Positions 15,601 to 26,103 of a DNA stretch of 64,000 nucleotides are shown piece after piece (positions within the stretch are counted from its first letter, which is position 1; every line of letters begins with the position of its first letter). The notes under the pieces are model-generated. The model saw only the letters and a list, made by a program, of their open reading frames with translations, ran no database searches and was not told the DNA's origin. The DNA is from Callipepla californica brunnescens. Taxonomy: Eukaryota; Chordata; Aves; Galliformes; Odontophoridae. The position numbers and the translations under genes were made by a program. The stretch lies in contig JALIRH010000030.1 of assembly GCA_023055505.1 (NCBI GenBank), positions 8,924,001 through 8,988,000 of the forward strand, given 5' to 3'.

Positions 15601-18600
15601 GGACCATAGGAATCAATGGGGCCATAGGAATCAGTGGGGCCATAGGGATCAATGGGGCCATAGGAATCAATGGGGACACAACGATCAATGGGACCATAAG
15701 AATCAATGTGACCATAGGAAACAATGGGGCCATAGAACACAATGTGGCCATAGAGATCAATGGGACCATAGGAATCAATGGGGCCAACGGAATCAATGGG
15801 GCCATAGGAATCAATAGGGCCATAGAACTCAATGGTGCCATAGGGATCAATGGGGCCATAGTGATCAAATGGGCCATGGAACTCAATGGGGCATTAGAAC
15901 TCAATTGGGCCATAGGGATCAATGGGACCATAGGGATCAATGGAGCCATAGAACTCAATGGGGCCTTAGGGACTAATGGGGCCATAGGAATCAATGGGGC
16001 CATAGGGATCAATGATGCTATAGGGATCAATGGGGCCATAGGAATCAATGGAGCCATAGAAAATCAATCGGGCCATAGGGATCAATGGGGCCATAAGGAT
16101 CAATGGGACCATAGCAATCAATGGGGCCATAGGGATCAATGGGGCCTCAGGAATCAATGGGACCATAGGAATCAATGGGGCCATAGGAATCAATGGGGCC
16201 ATAGGAATCAATGGTGCCATAGGAATCAATGTGGCCATAGAACTACAAGGGGCCATAGAGATCAATGAGGCAATAGGGATCAATGGGGCCATAGAACTCA
16301 ATGTGGCCATAGGGATCGATGGGGCCCTAGGAATCAATGGGGCAATAGGAATCAATGGGGCCATAGGAATCAATGGGGCCATAGGAATCAATGGGGACAT
16401 GGGAATCAATGGGGCCATAGTCATCAATGGGGCCATAGAACTCAATGGGGCCATAGGGATCAATGGGGCCATAGGGATCAATGGGGCCATAGGAATCAAT
16501 AGGGCCATAGGGATCAATGGGGCCATAGTAATCAATATGGACATATCAATAAATGGCGCTGTAGGGATTAGTGGGGCCATAGTAATCAGTGGGGCCATAG
16601 GAATCAGTGGGAACATAGGGATCAGTTGGGCCAAAGGAATCAATGGGGCCATAAGGATCAATGGGGCCATAGGGATCAGTGGGTCCATAGGAATCAATGG
16701 GGCCATAGGAATCAATGGGGCCATAGGGTTCAATGGGTCCTTAGGGATCAATGGGGCCATAAGGATAAATGGGGCCATAGGGATCAAAGGGGCCATAGGG
16801 ATCAATGGGGCCACAGGAATCAATGGGACCATTAGAATCAGTGGGGCCATAGAACTCAATGGGGCCATAGGGATCAGTGGGGCCATAGGAATCAATGGGG
16901 CCATAGGAATCAATGTGGCCATAGAACTACATGGGGCCATAGGGATCAATGGGGCCGTAGGTATCAATGGGGCCATAGAACTCAATGTGGCCATAGGGAT
17001 AGATGGGGCCATAGGAATCAATGGGGCCATAGGAATCAATGGGGCCTTAGGGATCAATGGGGCAATAGGGATCAATGGGGCCATAGGGATCGATGGGGCC
17101 ATAGAACTCCAAGTGTCCATAGGGATCAATGTAACCATAGGAATCAATGGGGCCATAGAACTCAAAGGGGCCATGGGGATCAATTTCACCCTAGGAATCA
17201 ATGGGGCCACAGAACTCAGTGGAGCCATAGGGAATAATGGGGCCTTAGGGAACAATGGGGCAATAGGAATCAATGGGCACTTAGGGATCAATGGGGCCAT
17301 AGAACACAATGGGAGCATAGGAATCAACGGGGCCATAGGAATCAATGGGGCCATAGGGATAAAAGGGGCCATATGGATAAATGGAGCCATAGGGATCAAT
17401 GGGGCCACAGGAATCAATGGGACCATAGGAATCAATGGGGCCATAGGAATCAATGGGGCCATAGGAATCAATGGTGCCATAGGAATCAATGTGGCCATAG
17501 AACTACAAGGGCCATAGGGATCAATGGGGCCATAGGGATCAATGGGGCCATAAAACTCAATGTGGCCATAGGGATCGATGGGGCCCTAGGAATCAGTGGG
17601 GCCATAGGAATCAATGTGAACATAGGAATCAATGGGGCCATAGAACTCAAAGATGCCATAGGGATCAATGGGACCATAGGAATCAATGGGGCCATAGGAA
17701 TCAGTGGGGCCATAGGGATCAATGGGGCCATAGGAATCAATGGGGACACAACGATCAATGGGACCATAGGAATCAAAGTGACCATAGGAAACAATGGGGT
17801 CAAAGAACGCAATGTGGCCATAGAATTCAATGGGACCATAGGAATCAATGGGGCCAACGGAATCAATGGGGCCATAGGAATCAATAGGGCCATAGAACTC
17901 AATGGTGCCATAGGGATCAATGGGGCCATAGGGATCAATGGGGCTATAGGGATCAATGGTGCCATAGAACTCAATGGGGCCTTAGAGATCAATGGGGCCA
18001 TAGGGATCAAATGGGCCATAGAACTCAATGGAGCCTTAGAACTCAATTGGGCCATAGGGATCAATGGGGCCATAGGGATCAATGGGGCTATAGGGATCAA
18101 TAAGGCCATAGGAATTAATGGGGCCATAGAACTCAATGGTGCCATCGGGATCAATGGAGCCATAGAACTCAATGGGGCCTTAGGGACTAATGGGGCCATA
18201 GGAATCAATGGGGCCATTGGGATCAATGATGCTATAGGGATCAATGGGGCCATAGGAATCAATGGAGCCATAGAAAATCAATCGGGCCATAGGGATCAAT
18301 GGGGCCATAAGGATCAATGGGACCATAGCAATCAATGGGGCCATAGAGATCAATGGGACCATAGGAATCACTGGGGCCATAGGGATCAGTGGGGCCATAG
18401 GGATCAATGGGGCCACAGGAATCAATGGGGCCTCAGGAATCAATGGGGTCATACGTAACAATGGGGCCATAAGGATCAATGGGGCCATAGGGATCAATGG
18501 GTTCATAGGGAACAATGGGGCATAGGTATCAATGGGGCCATAGGAATCAATATGGACATAGCAATAAATGGCGCTGTAGGGATTAGTGGGGCCATAGTAA

Positions 18601-19784
18601 TCAGTGGGGCCATAGGAATCAGTGGGACCATAGGGATCAGTTGGGCCAAAGGAATCAATGGGGCCATAAGGATCAATGGGGCCATCGCGATCGATGGGGC
18701 CATAGAACTCAATGGGGCATTGAACACAATGGGAACATAGGGATCAATGGGGCCACAGGAATCAATGGGGCCATAGGGATCAATGGCACCATAGGAATCA
18801 ATGGGGCCATAGGAATCAGTGGGGCCATAGAACTCAAAGGGGCCATGGGGATCAATTTGACCCTAGGAATCAATGGGGCCATAGAACTCTGTGGAGCCAT
18901 AGGGAACAATGGGGCCATAGGGAACAATGGGGCAATAGGAATCAATGGGCACTTAGGGATCAATGGGGCCATAGAACACAATGGGAGCATAGGAATCAAT
19001 GGGGCCATAGGAATCAATGGGGCCATAGGGATAAAAGGGGCCATATGGATCAATGGGGCCATAGGGATCAATGGGGCCACAGGAATCAATGGGACCATAG
19101 GAATCAATGGTGCCATAGGAATCAATGTGGCCATAGAACTACAAGGGGCCATAGGGATCAATGGGGCCCTAGGAATCAGTGGGGCCATAGGAATCAGTGT
19201 GACCATAGGAATCAATGGGGTCATAGAACTCAAAGATGCCATAGGGATCAATGGGACCATAGGAATCAATGGGGCCATAGGAATCAGTGGGGCCGTAGGG
19301 ATCAATTGGGCCATAGGAATCAATGGGGACACAACGATCCATGGGACCATAGGAATCAATGTGACCATAGGAAACAATGGGGCCATAGAACGCAATGTGG
19401 CCATAGAGATCAATGGGACCATAGGAATCAATGGGGCCATAGGGATTAATGGGGCCATAGAACTCAAAGGTGCCATGGGGATCAATGTGGCCATAGGAAT
19501 CAATGGGGCCATAGGAATCAAAGGGGCCATAGGGATCAAAGTGGCCATAGAACTCAATGCGGCCTTAGAACTCAATGGGGCCACAGGGATCAATGGGGCC
19601 ATAGGGATCAATGGGGCTATTGGGATCAATGGGGCCATAGAACTCAATGGGGCCTTAGAGATCAATGGGGCCATAGGGATCAAATGGGCCATGGAACTCA
19701 AAGGGGCCATAGGAATCAATGGGGCCATAGAACCCAATGGGGCCATAGGAATCAATGGAGTTTTAGAAAATCAATGGGCAATAG
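12605..19784. repeat. 7,180-bp tandem duplication, copy 2
   Basis: Second copy, directly adjoining the first. Matching continues to about 19800 (partner 12620), after which 19801 reads AAGAATC where 12621 reads AGGGATC. I saw no internal difference from copy 1 in the stretches compared, so the duplication is very recent, recently homogenised, or an assembly artefact. Confidence 0.9.
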
Positions 19785-20391
19785 GGATCAATGGGGCCAT
19801 AAGAATCAATGGGACCATAGGAATTATTGGGGCCATAGGAATCAGTGGGGCCATAGAACTCACTGGGGCCATTGAGATCAATGGGACCATAGGGATCAAT
19901 GGTGCCATAGGAATCAATGGGGCCATAGGGATTAATGGGGCCATAGAACTCAAAGGTGCCATGGGGATCAATGTGGCCATAGGAATCAATGGGGCCATAG
20001 GAATCAAAGGGGCCATAGGGATCAAAGTGGCCATAGAACTCAATGCGGCCTTAGAACTCAATGGGGCCACAGGGATCAATGGGGCCATAGGGATCAATGG
20101 GGCTATTGGGATCAATGGGGCCATAGAACTCAATGGGGCCTTAGAGATCAATGGGGCCATAGGGATCAAATGGGCCATGGAACTCAAAGGGGCCATAGGA
20201 ATCAATGGGGCCATAGAACCCAATGGGGCCATAGGAATCAATGGAGTTTTAGAAAATCAATGGGCAATAGGGATCAATGGGGCCATAAGAATCAATGGGA
20301 CCATAGGAATTATTGGGGCCATAGGAATCAGTGGGGCCATAGAACTCACTGGGGCCATTGAGATCAATGGGACCATAGGGATCAATGGTGC
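19420..20391. repeat. 486-bp tandem duplication (two copies)
   Basis: Copies at about 19420-19905 and 19906-20391, spaced 486 bp (27 units). The marker ATTAATGGGG at 19445 recurs at 19931, and the irregular unit GGAGTTTTAGAAAATC near 19757 recurs near 20243. The first copy overlaps the end of the 7,180-bp copy 2, so this event is probably separate. Confidence 0.88.
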
Positions 20392-21908
20392 CATAGGAAT
20401 CAATGGGGCCTTATTGATCAATGGGGCCATAGAACTCAATGGAGCCTTCGAACTCTATGGGGCCATAGGGATCAATGGGGCAATAGGGATCAATGGAGCC
20501 ATAGAACTCAATGGGGCCTTGGGGACTAATGGGGCCATAGGGATCAATGGGGCCATAGGGATCAATGGGGCCATAGGGATCAATGGGGCCATAGGGATCA
20601 ATTGGGCCAAAGAATTCAATGGGGCCTTAGGCATCAATGGGGCCATAGGGATCAATTGGGCCAAAGAACTCAATGGGGCCATAGGAATCAATGTGGCCAT
20701 AGAACTCAAAGGGGCCATAAAAATCAATTGGGCCATAGGAATCAATGGGGCCATAGAACTCAGTGGGGCCATAGGGATCAATGGGGCCATAGGGATCAAT
20801 GGGACCGTAGGTATCAATGGGGCCATAGGAATCAGTGGGGCCAGAGAACTCAATGGGGCACAGGGATCAATGGGACCATAGTAATCAATGGGCCATAGAA
20901 ATCAATGGGGCCATAGGGATCAATTGGGCCAAAGATTTCAATGGGGCCTTAGGCATCAATGGGGCCATAGGGATCAATGGGGCCATAGAACTCAATGTGG
21001 ACATAGGGATCGATGGGGCTATATGAATCAAAGGGGCCATAGGAATCAAAGGGGACATAGGGATCAATTGGGCCATAGAACTCAATGGGGCCTTCGAACA
21101 CTATGAGGCCATAGGGATCAATGGGGCAATAGGGATCAATGGAGCCATAGAACTCAATGGGGCCTTGGGGACTAATGGGGCCATAGGAATCAATGGGGCC
21201 ATAGGGATCAATGGGGCCATAGGAATCAATGGGGCCATAGGGATCAATTGGGCCAAAGAATTCAATGGGGCCTTAGGCATCAATGGGGCCATAGGGATCA
21301 ATTGGGCCAAAGAACTCAATGGGGCCATAGGAATCAATGTGGCCATAGAACTCAGTGGGGCCATATGGATCAATGGGGCCATAGGGATCAATGGGACCGT
21401 AGGTATCAATGGGGCCATAGGAATCAGTGGGGCCAGAGAACTCAATGGGGCACAGGGATCAATGGGACCATAGTAATCAATGGGGCCATAGAAATCAATG
21501 GGGCCATGGAAATCAATGGGGCCATCGGGATCAATTGGGCCAAAGATTTCAATGGGGCCTTAGGCATCAATGGGGCCATAGGGATCAATGGGGCCATAGA
21601 ACTCAATGTGGACATAGGGATCGATGGGGCTATATGAATCAAAGGGGCCATAGGAATCAAAGGGGCTATAGGAATCAATGGGGCCATAGGAATCAATGGA
21701 AGCATAGGATACAATGGGGCCATAGGGATCAGTGGGGCCATAGGAATCAGTGGGGCCATAGGAATCAGTGAGGCCATAGGGATCAATGGGACCATAGGAA
21801 TCAATGGGGCCATAGAACGCAGTGGGGCCATAGGGATCAATGGGGCCTTAGGGAACAATGGGGCAATAGAAATCAATGGGGCCATAGGGATCAATGAGGC
21901 CATAGGGA

Positions 21909-21966
21909 TCAATGGGGCACAAAAATTAATGTGGCCATAGGAATTAAATTTAATATAGGGAGCAAT
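21909..21966. other. AT-rich degenerate satellite patch
   Basis: Units here are unusually diverged and AT-rich (CACAAAAATTAATG, then GAATTAAATTTAATATAG) before regular units resume. It lies about 300 bp from the provirus insertion point. No coding or regulatory signal is recognised. Confidence 0.5.
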
Positions 21967-22259
21967 GGGGCCATAGGGATCAATGGGGCCTTAGGGATCA
22001 ATGGGGCCTTAGGAATCAATGGGGCCTTAGGAATTAGTGGGGACACAACGATCAATGGGACCATAGGAATCAATGTGACCATAGGAATCAATGGGGCCAT
22101 AGAACGCAATGTGGCCATAGAGATCAATGGGACCATAGGAATCAATGGGGCCAAAGGAATCAATGGGGTCATAGGAATCAATGGGGCCTTATTCATCAAT
22201 GGGTCCATAGAACTCAATGGGGCCTTAGAACTCAAAGGTGCCATAGGAATCAATGGGGC

Positions 22260-22264
22260 CATAG
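22260..22264. repeat. Target-site duplication CATAG, left copy
   Basis: CATAG abuts the outer end of the left LTR and is repeated at 28631-28635 directly after the right LTR. Joining the flanks with one copy restores a perfect satellite unit (GGGGCCATAGGAATC). Five bases fits class III (ERV-L-like) integration better than the six usual for betaretrovirus-like elements. Confidence 0.9.
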
Positions 22265-22512
22265 TGTCAGGGGTTTGTGGGCCGGTTCGGCCCGGCCCCG
22301 CAACAACCGAGGAAGGAGACCCACAGGCCCACACCCCGGACAGGGGGAAGGGGGAAAGGGAAAAAAAAAAAAAAAAGGAAATAAGCCCCAAAACAAAACA
22401 GCGGCAACGATCTGAGGGGGAAATGCTAATTTACTAAATAAGACATCAGGAAGTAAATAACACAATATAATGCAAAACAATTTGGAATTAAGCCCAATGA
22501 ATCAAACAAAGC

Positions 22513-22559
<47 letters not shown>

Positions 22560-22819
22560 CCCCATAAACCGAAGGCCTTACGCTAACGCTGAAGGCGGAC
22601 GGCAGCGAGCACCCACTCCTAAGTGATCCTAGAGGAAAGAGAGAGAACGTCACGTGACCGCAGAGGGTTTTTATCTGTTCCCTCTGAGCGGAAAACACGT
22701 GAAAAAAAAAACAAAGCATTGCAAAGTCCAATGGGGAATGTAGTTCTCCCTGACTCCCAATGCACTACATGATGCCTTGATGTGGAATACCAGTACCAAA
22801 AAATCACAAAACCACGACA
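22265..22819 (-). repeat. ERV-A 3' LTR
   Basis: 555 bp, opening TGTCGTGG in element sense and closing CCTGACA. In element sense it holds an E-box CACGTG near 22695, a second CACGTG near 22651 that is lost in the other LTR, a TATA-like GATAAAAACC around 22668-22677, a (CT)20 tract (plus-strand GA at 22517-22557) and an A/T homopolymer near its end. A possible variant poly(A) signal AGTAAA lies at 22430-22435. The promoter and polyadenylation calls are by motif only. Confidence 0.92.
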
Positions 22820-22830
22820 TTCCACCCCTT
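22820..22830 (-). promoter_or_regulatory. Polypurine tract (plus-strand primer)
   Basis: In element sense AAGGGGTGGAA directly precedes the 3' LTR, as expected for the RNase H-resistant primer of plus-strand DNA synthesis. Five further mostly purine bases (GGAAT) extend it to 22835. Confidence 0.88.
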
Positions 22831-22929
22831 ATTCCACATCACTGTATCATGCTTGATACATACAGAAGAACAATGATTAACATGCATTAGATACACACAC
22901 GCAACATATATACAAGTATATACATAGAA
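22831..22929 (-). other. pol-to-PPT spacer, no env
   Basis: About 100 bp between the pol stop and the polypurine tract. It is AT-rich with short CA/TA runs (plus strand ACACACACGCAACATATATAC) and has no ORF. The element therefore carries no envelope gene at the usual place. Confidence 0.8.
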
Positions 22930-25900
22930 TTACTGAGGGCGGTCTCCAGACATCAAATTCCCTTGTGGTATACATTGAACATCCCCATTCTTTTGCATCA
23001 CCCACCAGGTAGACCCAGGTCCCTGAGCAAAGACAGTTCCACGGAGAGGTTTGCCCTTTCCAGAAGCTGGAAGTACCCAAACTGCTTTGCCCAACATGTT
23101 CTTTACGTGTACTACAGGGACCTTATCTCCCTCTACAGTAGGCAGAGAGCTGGATTGGGCAGGACCATTGCGATTGATGGATCCTCGGGTGTTGACCAAC
23201 CAGGTGGCTTCTGACAAATTTTTTTCCCATGTTCCACCACCCATTGCTTTCAACATTGTTTTTAACAATCCATTGTACCTTTCAATTTTACCAGAAGCTG
23301 GTGCGTGATAGGGGATATGATAAATCCACTCAATGCCATGATCTTTGGCCCAAGTATCTACAAGAGAATTTTTAAAATGACTTCCATTATCAGACTCAAT
23401 TCTTTCTGGAGTACCATGTCGCCACAGGACTTGTTTCTCCAGACCTAGAATGGTGTTTCGGGCGGTAGCATGGGGTACTGCATATGTTTCAAGCCACCCA
23501 GTGGTCGCCTCCACCATGGTGAGCACATAACGCTTACCACTGCGAGACCGTGGCAAGGTGATATAATCAACCTGCCACGCCTCCCCATATTTATATTTTT
23601 GCCATCGCCCTTCCTCCCAAAGAGGTTTCATCCTCTTGGCTTGTTTAATTGCGGCGCATGTATCACAGTCATTGATCACCTGTGCGATGGCATCCATAGT
23701 TGAGTCCACCCCTCGGTCTCTAGCCCACTTATAGGTCGCGTCCCTTCCTTGATGGCCCGAGGTCTCATGGGCCCACCGAGCTAGAAATAATTCACTCTTA
23801 TGTTGCCAGTCCAAGTCTACTTGAGTCACCTTAACTTTGGCAGCTTGATCTACCTGGTGGTTGTTTTGCTGTTCTTCAGTTGCCCGGCTCTTAGGAACAT
23901 GAGCATCTACATGGCACACCTTTACAACCATGTTCTTTATTCGGGCAGCAATATCCTTCCACAGTTCAGCGGCCCAAATAGGTTTACCCTTCCGTTGCCA
24001 ACCATTTTGTTCCCACTGCTGTAACCACCCCCACAAAGCATTTGCCACCATCCATGAGTCAGTATAAAGCACTGGCCACCTCTCACGTTCAGCAATATTT
24101 AAGGCTAATTGGACAGCCTTTACCTCTGCAAATTGACTTGATTCTCCTTCTCCTTCAGTGGCCTCTGCAACTTGTTGCATGGGACTCCACACAGCAGATT
24201 TCCATTTGCGGTGCTTTCCCACAAAGCGACACGATCCATCTGTGAACAGAGCGTATCTCTTTTCATCTTCCGTTAGTTCATTATATGGTGGGGCTTCTTT
24301 GGCACGTGACACCTCCTCTGCTGGTGTTGTTCCAAACTTTTTACCTTCAGGCCAGTCCATGATCACCTCCAGGATTCCTGGACGGTTGAGGTTCCCCATC
24401 CGAGCTCGCTGTGTAATCAGCGCAATCCACGTACTCCAAGTGGCATCAGTAGCATGATGGGTAGAGGGAACTGTTCCTTTAAACATCCAGTTCAGTACTG
24501 GCAGTCGAGGTGCCAGAAGGAGCTGCGTTTCGGTACCGATTACTTCGGAAGCAGCTCGAACCCCCTCATACGCGGCTAAGATCTCCTTCTCAGTTGGAGT
24601 GTAGCGCTCCTCAGACCCCCTGTATGCACGACTCCAGAATCCAAGGGGTTGGCCTCGGGTCTCTCCAGAAGCTCTTTGCCACAGACTCCAAGTGGGACCT
24701 TCCTTTCCAGCAGCAGTGTAGAGGATGTTCTTTACATCCTGTCCCGTCCGCACTGGCCCCAGGGCCACGGCACGGGCTATCTCCTGCTTAATTTGCTCAA
24801 AAGCCTGCTGCTGCTCAGGGCCCCATACAAAATCATTCTTCTTCCGCATCACCTGATAAAGGGGGCTCACAATGAGGCTGTAGTTTGGAACATGTAGTCT
24901 CCAAAATCCCAGTACACCCAGAAAAGCTTGGGTCTCTGTCTTACTGGTGGGTGGAGACATGGCAGTAATTTTGTCAATCATATCTGTTGGGATGTGACGA
25001 CGTCCATCTTGCCACTTTATGCCTAGGAACTGAATTTCTTGTGCAGGCCCTTTTACTTTGCTTCGCTTAATAGCAAAGCCAGCTCGCAGGAGGATCTGTA
25101 TTATTGTCTCTCCTTTCTTAAAAACTTCCTCTGCTGTATTGCCCCATACAACAATATCATCGATGTACTGCATATGCTCAGGAGCGCCGCCCTGTTCCAA
25201 TGCAGTCTGGATCAACACATGGCAAATGGTTGGGCTGTGCTTCCACCCCTGGGGCAAACGGTTCCAGGTGTACTGAACGCCCCTCCAGGTGAAGGCAAAC
25301 TGTGGCCTGCATTCTGTGGCCAAGGGAATTGAAAAGAAGGCGTTAGCAATGTCAATGGTGGCATACCACTTGGCTGCTTTTGACTCCAGTTCATACTGGA
25401 GTTGAAGCATGTCCGGCACAGCAGCACTCAGTGGAGGTGTGACTTCATTCAGGCCACGGTAATCTACCGTCAACCTCCATTCTTCATTGGCTTTACGCAC
25501 CGGCCATATGGGGCTGTTAAACGGGGAGTGAGTTTTGCTGATCACTCCCTGGCTCTCTAGCTGACGAATCAGATTATGAATAGGGAGCAAGGAATCCCTG
25601 TTGGTGCGGTACTGCCGTCTGTGCACGGTTTTCGTAGCAATTGGTACTTGTTGCTCCTCCACTTGTAGCAACCCCACAACAGATGGATCTTCTGACAGGC
25701 CAGGTAAAACAGATAGTTGCTTAATGCTATCTGTGTCCACAGTAGCTATTCCAAAAGCCCATCGATACCCCTTGGGATCCTTAAAGTGCCCCCTTCTGAG
25801 ATAGTCTATACCAAGTATGCATGGGGCCCCCTGTCCAGTCACTATAGGATGCTTCTGCCAGTCTTTACCCGTGAGGCTTATTTCTGCCTCCAGCACAGAC

Positions 25901-26100
25901 AATTCCTGAAAGCCCCCAGTCACTCCAGAGATATGAATCAATTCTGCCCCTTTATAACTTGAAGGCATTAGAGTACATTGTGCACCAGTATCCACCAGTG
26001 CCTCATATTTCTGTGGGTTTGATGTGCCAGGCCACCGAATCCACACAGTCCAATACACTCTATTATCCCTCTCCCTCCTCTGGCTGAGGGCAGGGCCCCT
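22930..26100 (-). CDS. ERV-A pol: protease-RT-RNase H-integrase
   Basis: Retroviral Pol, 1,056 codons from the codon after the gag UAG to a TAA at 22930-22932. Residue numbers here count from the GTG at 26058. Protease: LVDTGA with catalytic Asp23, then ILGIDYL near 81. Reverse transcriptase: TIDIANAF with Asp236, LPQG at 268, YIDD at 298-301. RNase H: TDGS with Asp607, Glu645, TDSW with Asp667, and Asp737. Integrase: His764, His769, Cys798 and Cys801 zinc site, then Asp831, Asp890 and Glu926 (35 residues between the last two). No ATG precedes the protease active site; the first in-frame Met codon is residue 31. The frame is continuous with gag, so expression by UAG readthrough as a Gag-Pol fusion is the simplest reading. 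All catalytic residues are present. No dUTPase domain was recognised. No internal stops. Confidence 0.93.
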   Translation of the reverse strand, partial: RGPALSQRRERDNRVYWTVWIRWPGTSNPQKYEALVDTGAQCTLMPSSYKGAELIHISGVTGGFQELSVLEAEISLTGKDWQKHPIVTGQGAPCILGIDYLRRGHFKDPKGYRWAFGIATVDTDSIKQLSVLPGLSEDPSVVGLLQVEEQQVPIATKTVHRRQYRTNRDSLLPIHNLIRQLESQGVISKTHSPFNSPIWPVRKANEEWRLTVDYRGLNEVTPPLSAAVPDMLQLQYELESKAAKWYATIDIANAFFSIPLATECRPQFAFTWRGVQYTWNRLPQGWKHSPTICHVLIQTALEQGGAPEHMQYIDDIVVWGNTAEEVFKKGETIIQILLRAGFAIKRSKVKGPAQEIQFLGIKWQDGRRHIPTDMIDKITAMSPPTSKTETQAFLGVLGFWRLHVPNYSLIVSPLYQVMRKKNDFVWGPEQQQAFEQIKQEIARAVALGPVRTGQDVKNILYTAAGKEGPTWSLWQRASGETRGQPLGFWSRAYRGSEERYTPTEKEILAAYEGVRAASEVIGTETQLLLAPRLPVLNWMFKGTVPSTHHATDATWSTWIALITQRARMGNLNRPGILEVIMDWPEGKKFGTTPAEEVSRAKEAPPYNELTEDEKRYALFTDGSCRFVGKHRKWKSAVWSPMQQVAEATEGEGESSQFAEVKAVQLALNIAERERWPVLYTDSWMVANALWGWLQQWEQNGWQRKGKPIWAAELWKDIAARIKNMVVKVCHVDAHVPKSRATEEQQNNHQVDQAAKVKVTQVDLDWQHKSELFLARWAHETSGHQGRDATYKWARDRGVDSTMDAIAQVINDCDTCAAIKQAKRMKPLWEEGRWQKYKYGEAWQVDYITLPRSRSGKRYVLTMVEATTGWLETYAVPHATARNTILGLEKQVLWRHGTPERIESDNGSHFKNSLVDTWAKDHGIEWIYHIPYHAPASGKIERYNGLLKTMLKAMGGGTWEKNLSEATWLVNTRGSINRNGPAQSSSLPTVEGDKVPVVHVKNMLGKAVWVLPASGKGKPLRGTVFAQGPGSTWWVMQKNGDVQCIPQGNLMSGDRPQ

Positions 26101-26103
26101 CTA
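26053..26103 (-). promoter_or_regulatory. ERV-A gag UAG readthrough site with hairpin
   Basis: The gag stop TAG (26101-26103) is in frame with pol; 42 nt (14 sense codons) separate it from the GTG at 26058. Starting five bases after the stop, CCCT and CCCTC can pair with AGGG and GAGGG downstream. This gives a 5-bp inner stem with an 8-nt loop and a 4-bp outer stem across a small internal loop. A structured G/C- and purine-rich stretch after UAG is the arrangement gammaretroviruses use for about 5-10% readthrough. The same cassette is in ERV-B. The hairpin is predicted by eye; a pseudoknot was not resolved. Confidence 0.7.

Larger units (their letters stand above)
1..22264. repeat. 18-bp satellite array, left block
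   Basis: Uninterrupted tandem array of an 18-bp unit, consensus about GGAATCAATGGGGCCATA, roughly 1,237 units. The commonest variants change the first six bases (GGAATC, GGGATC, GAACTC, GAACAC, AAGATC) or the G-run (GGGGCC, GGGACC, TGTGGCC). The unit is about 50% GC with twice as many G as C on the plus strand, and the consensus has no CpG. Single-base indels are rare and recur at homologous places, so they serve as landmarks of higher-order repeats. Long ORFs seen here (GINGAI, GHRNQW, APLIPM and GPIDSY hexapeptides) follow from the 18-bp period and are not genes. The array runs off the left window edge. I do not recognise the family by name. Confidence 0.97.

Noticed and set aside
1..22264. 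Possible CRISPR-like repeat-spacer array
   Set aside because: Units are directly adjoining 18-bp near-copies with no unique spacers, in a vertebrate-type context.
22517..22557. GA dinucleotide tract as an independent microsatellite locus
   Set aside because: It is part of the LTR and present in both LTRs with different lengths; it is described there.
22250..22731. Small ORFs across the 3' LTR (about 76-160 codons)
   Set aside because: They cross homopolymer and GA tracts and read LTR sequence in both strands; no retroviral accessory domain is recognisable.
22831..22929. Search for an env or accessory gene after pol in ERV-A
   Set aside because: Only about 100 bp is available and no ORF is present.
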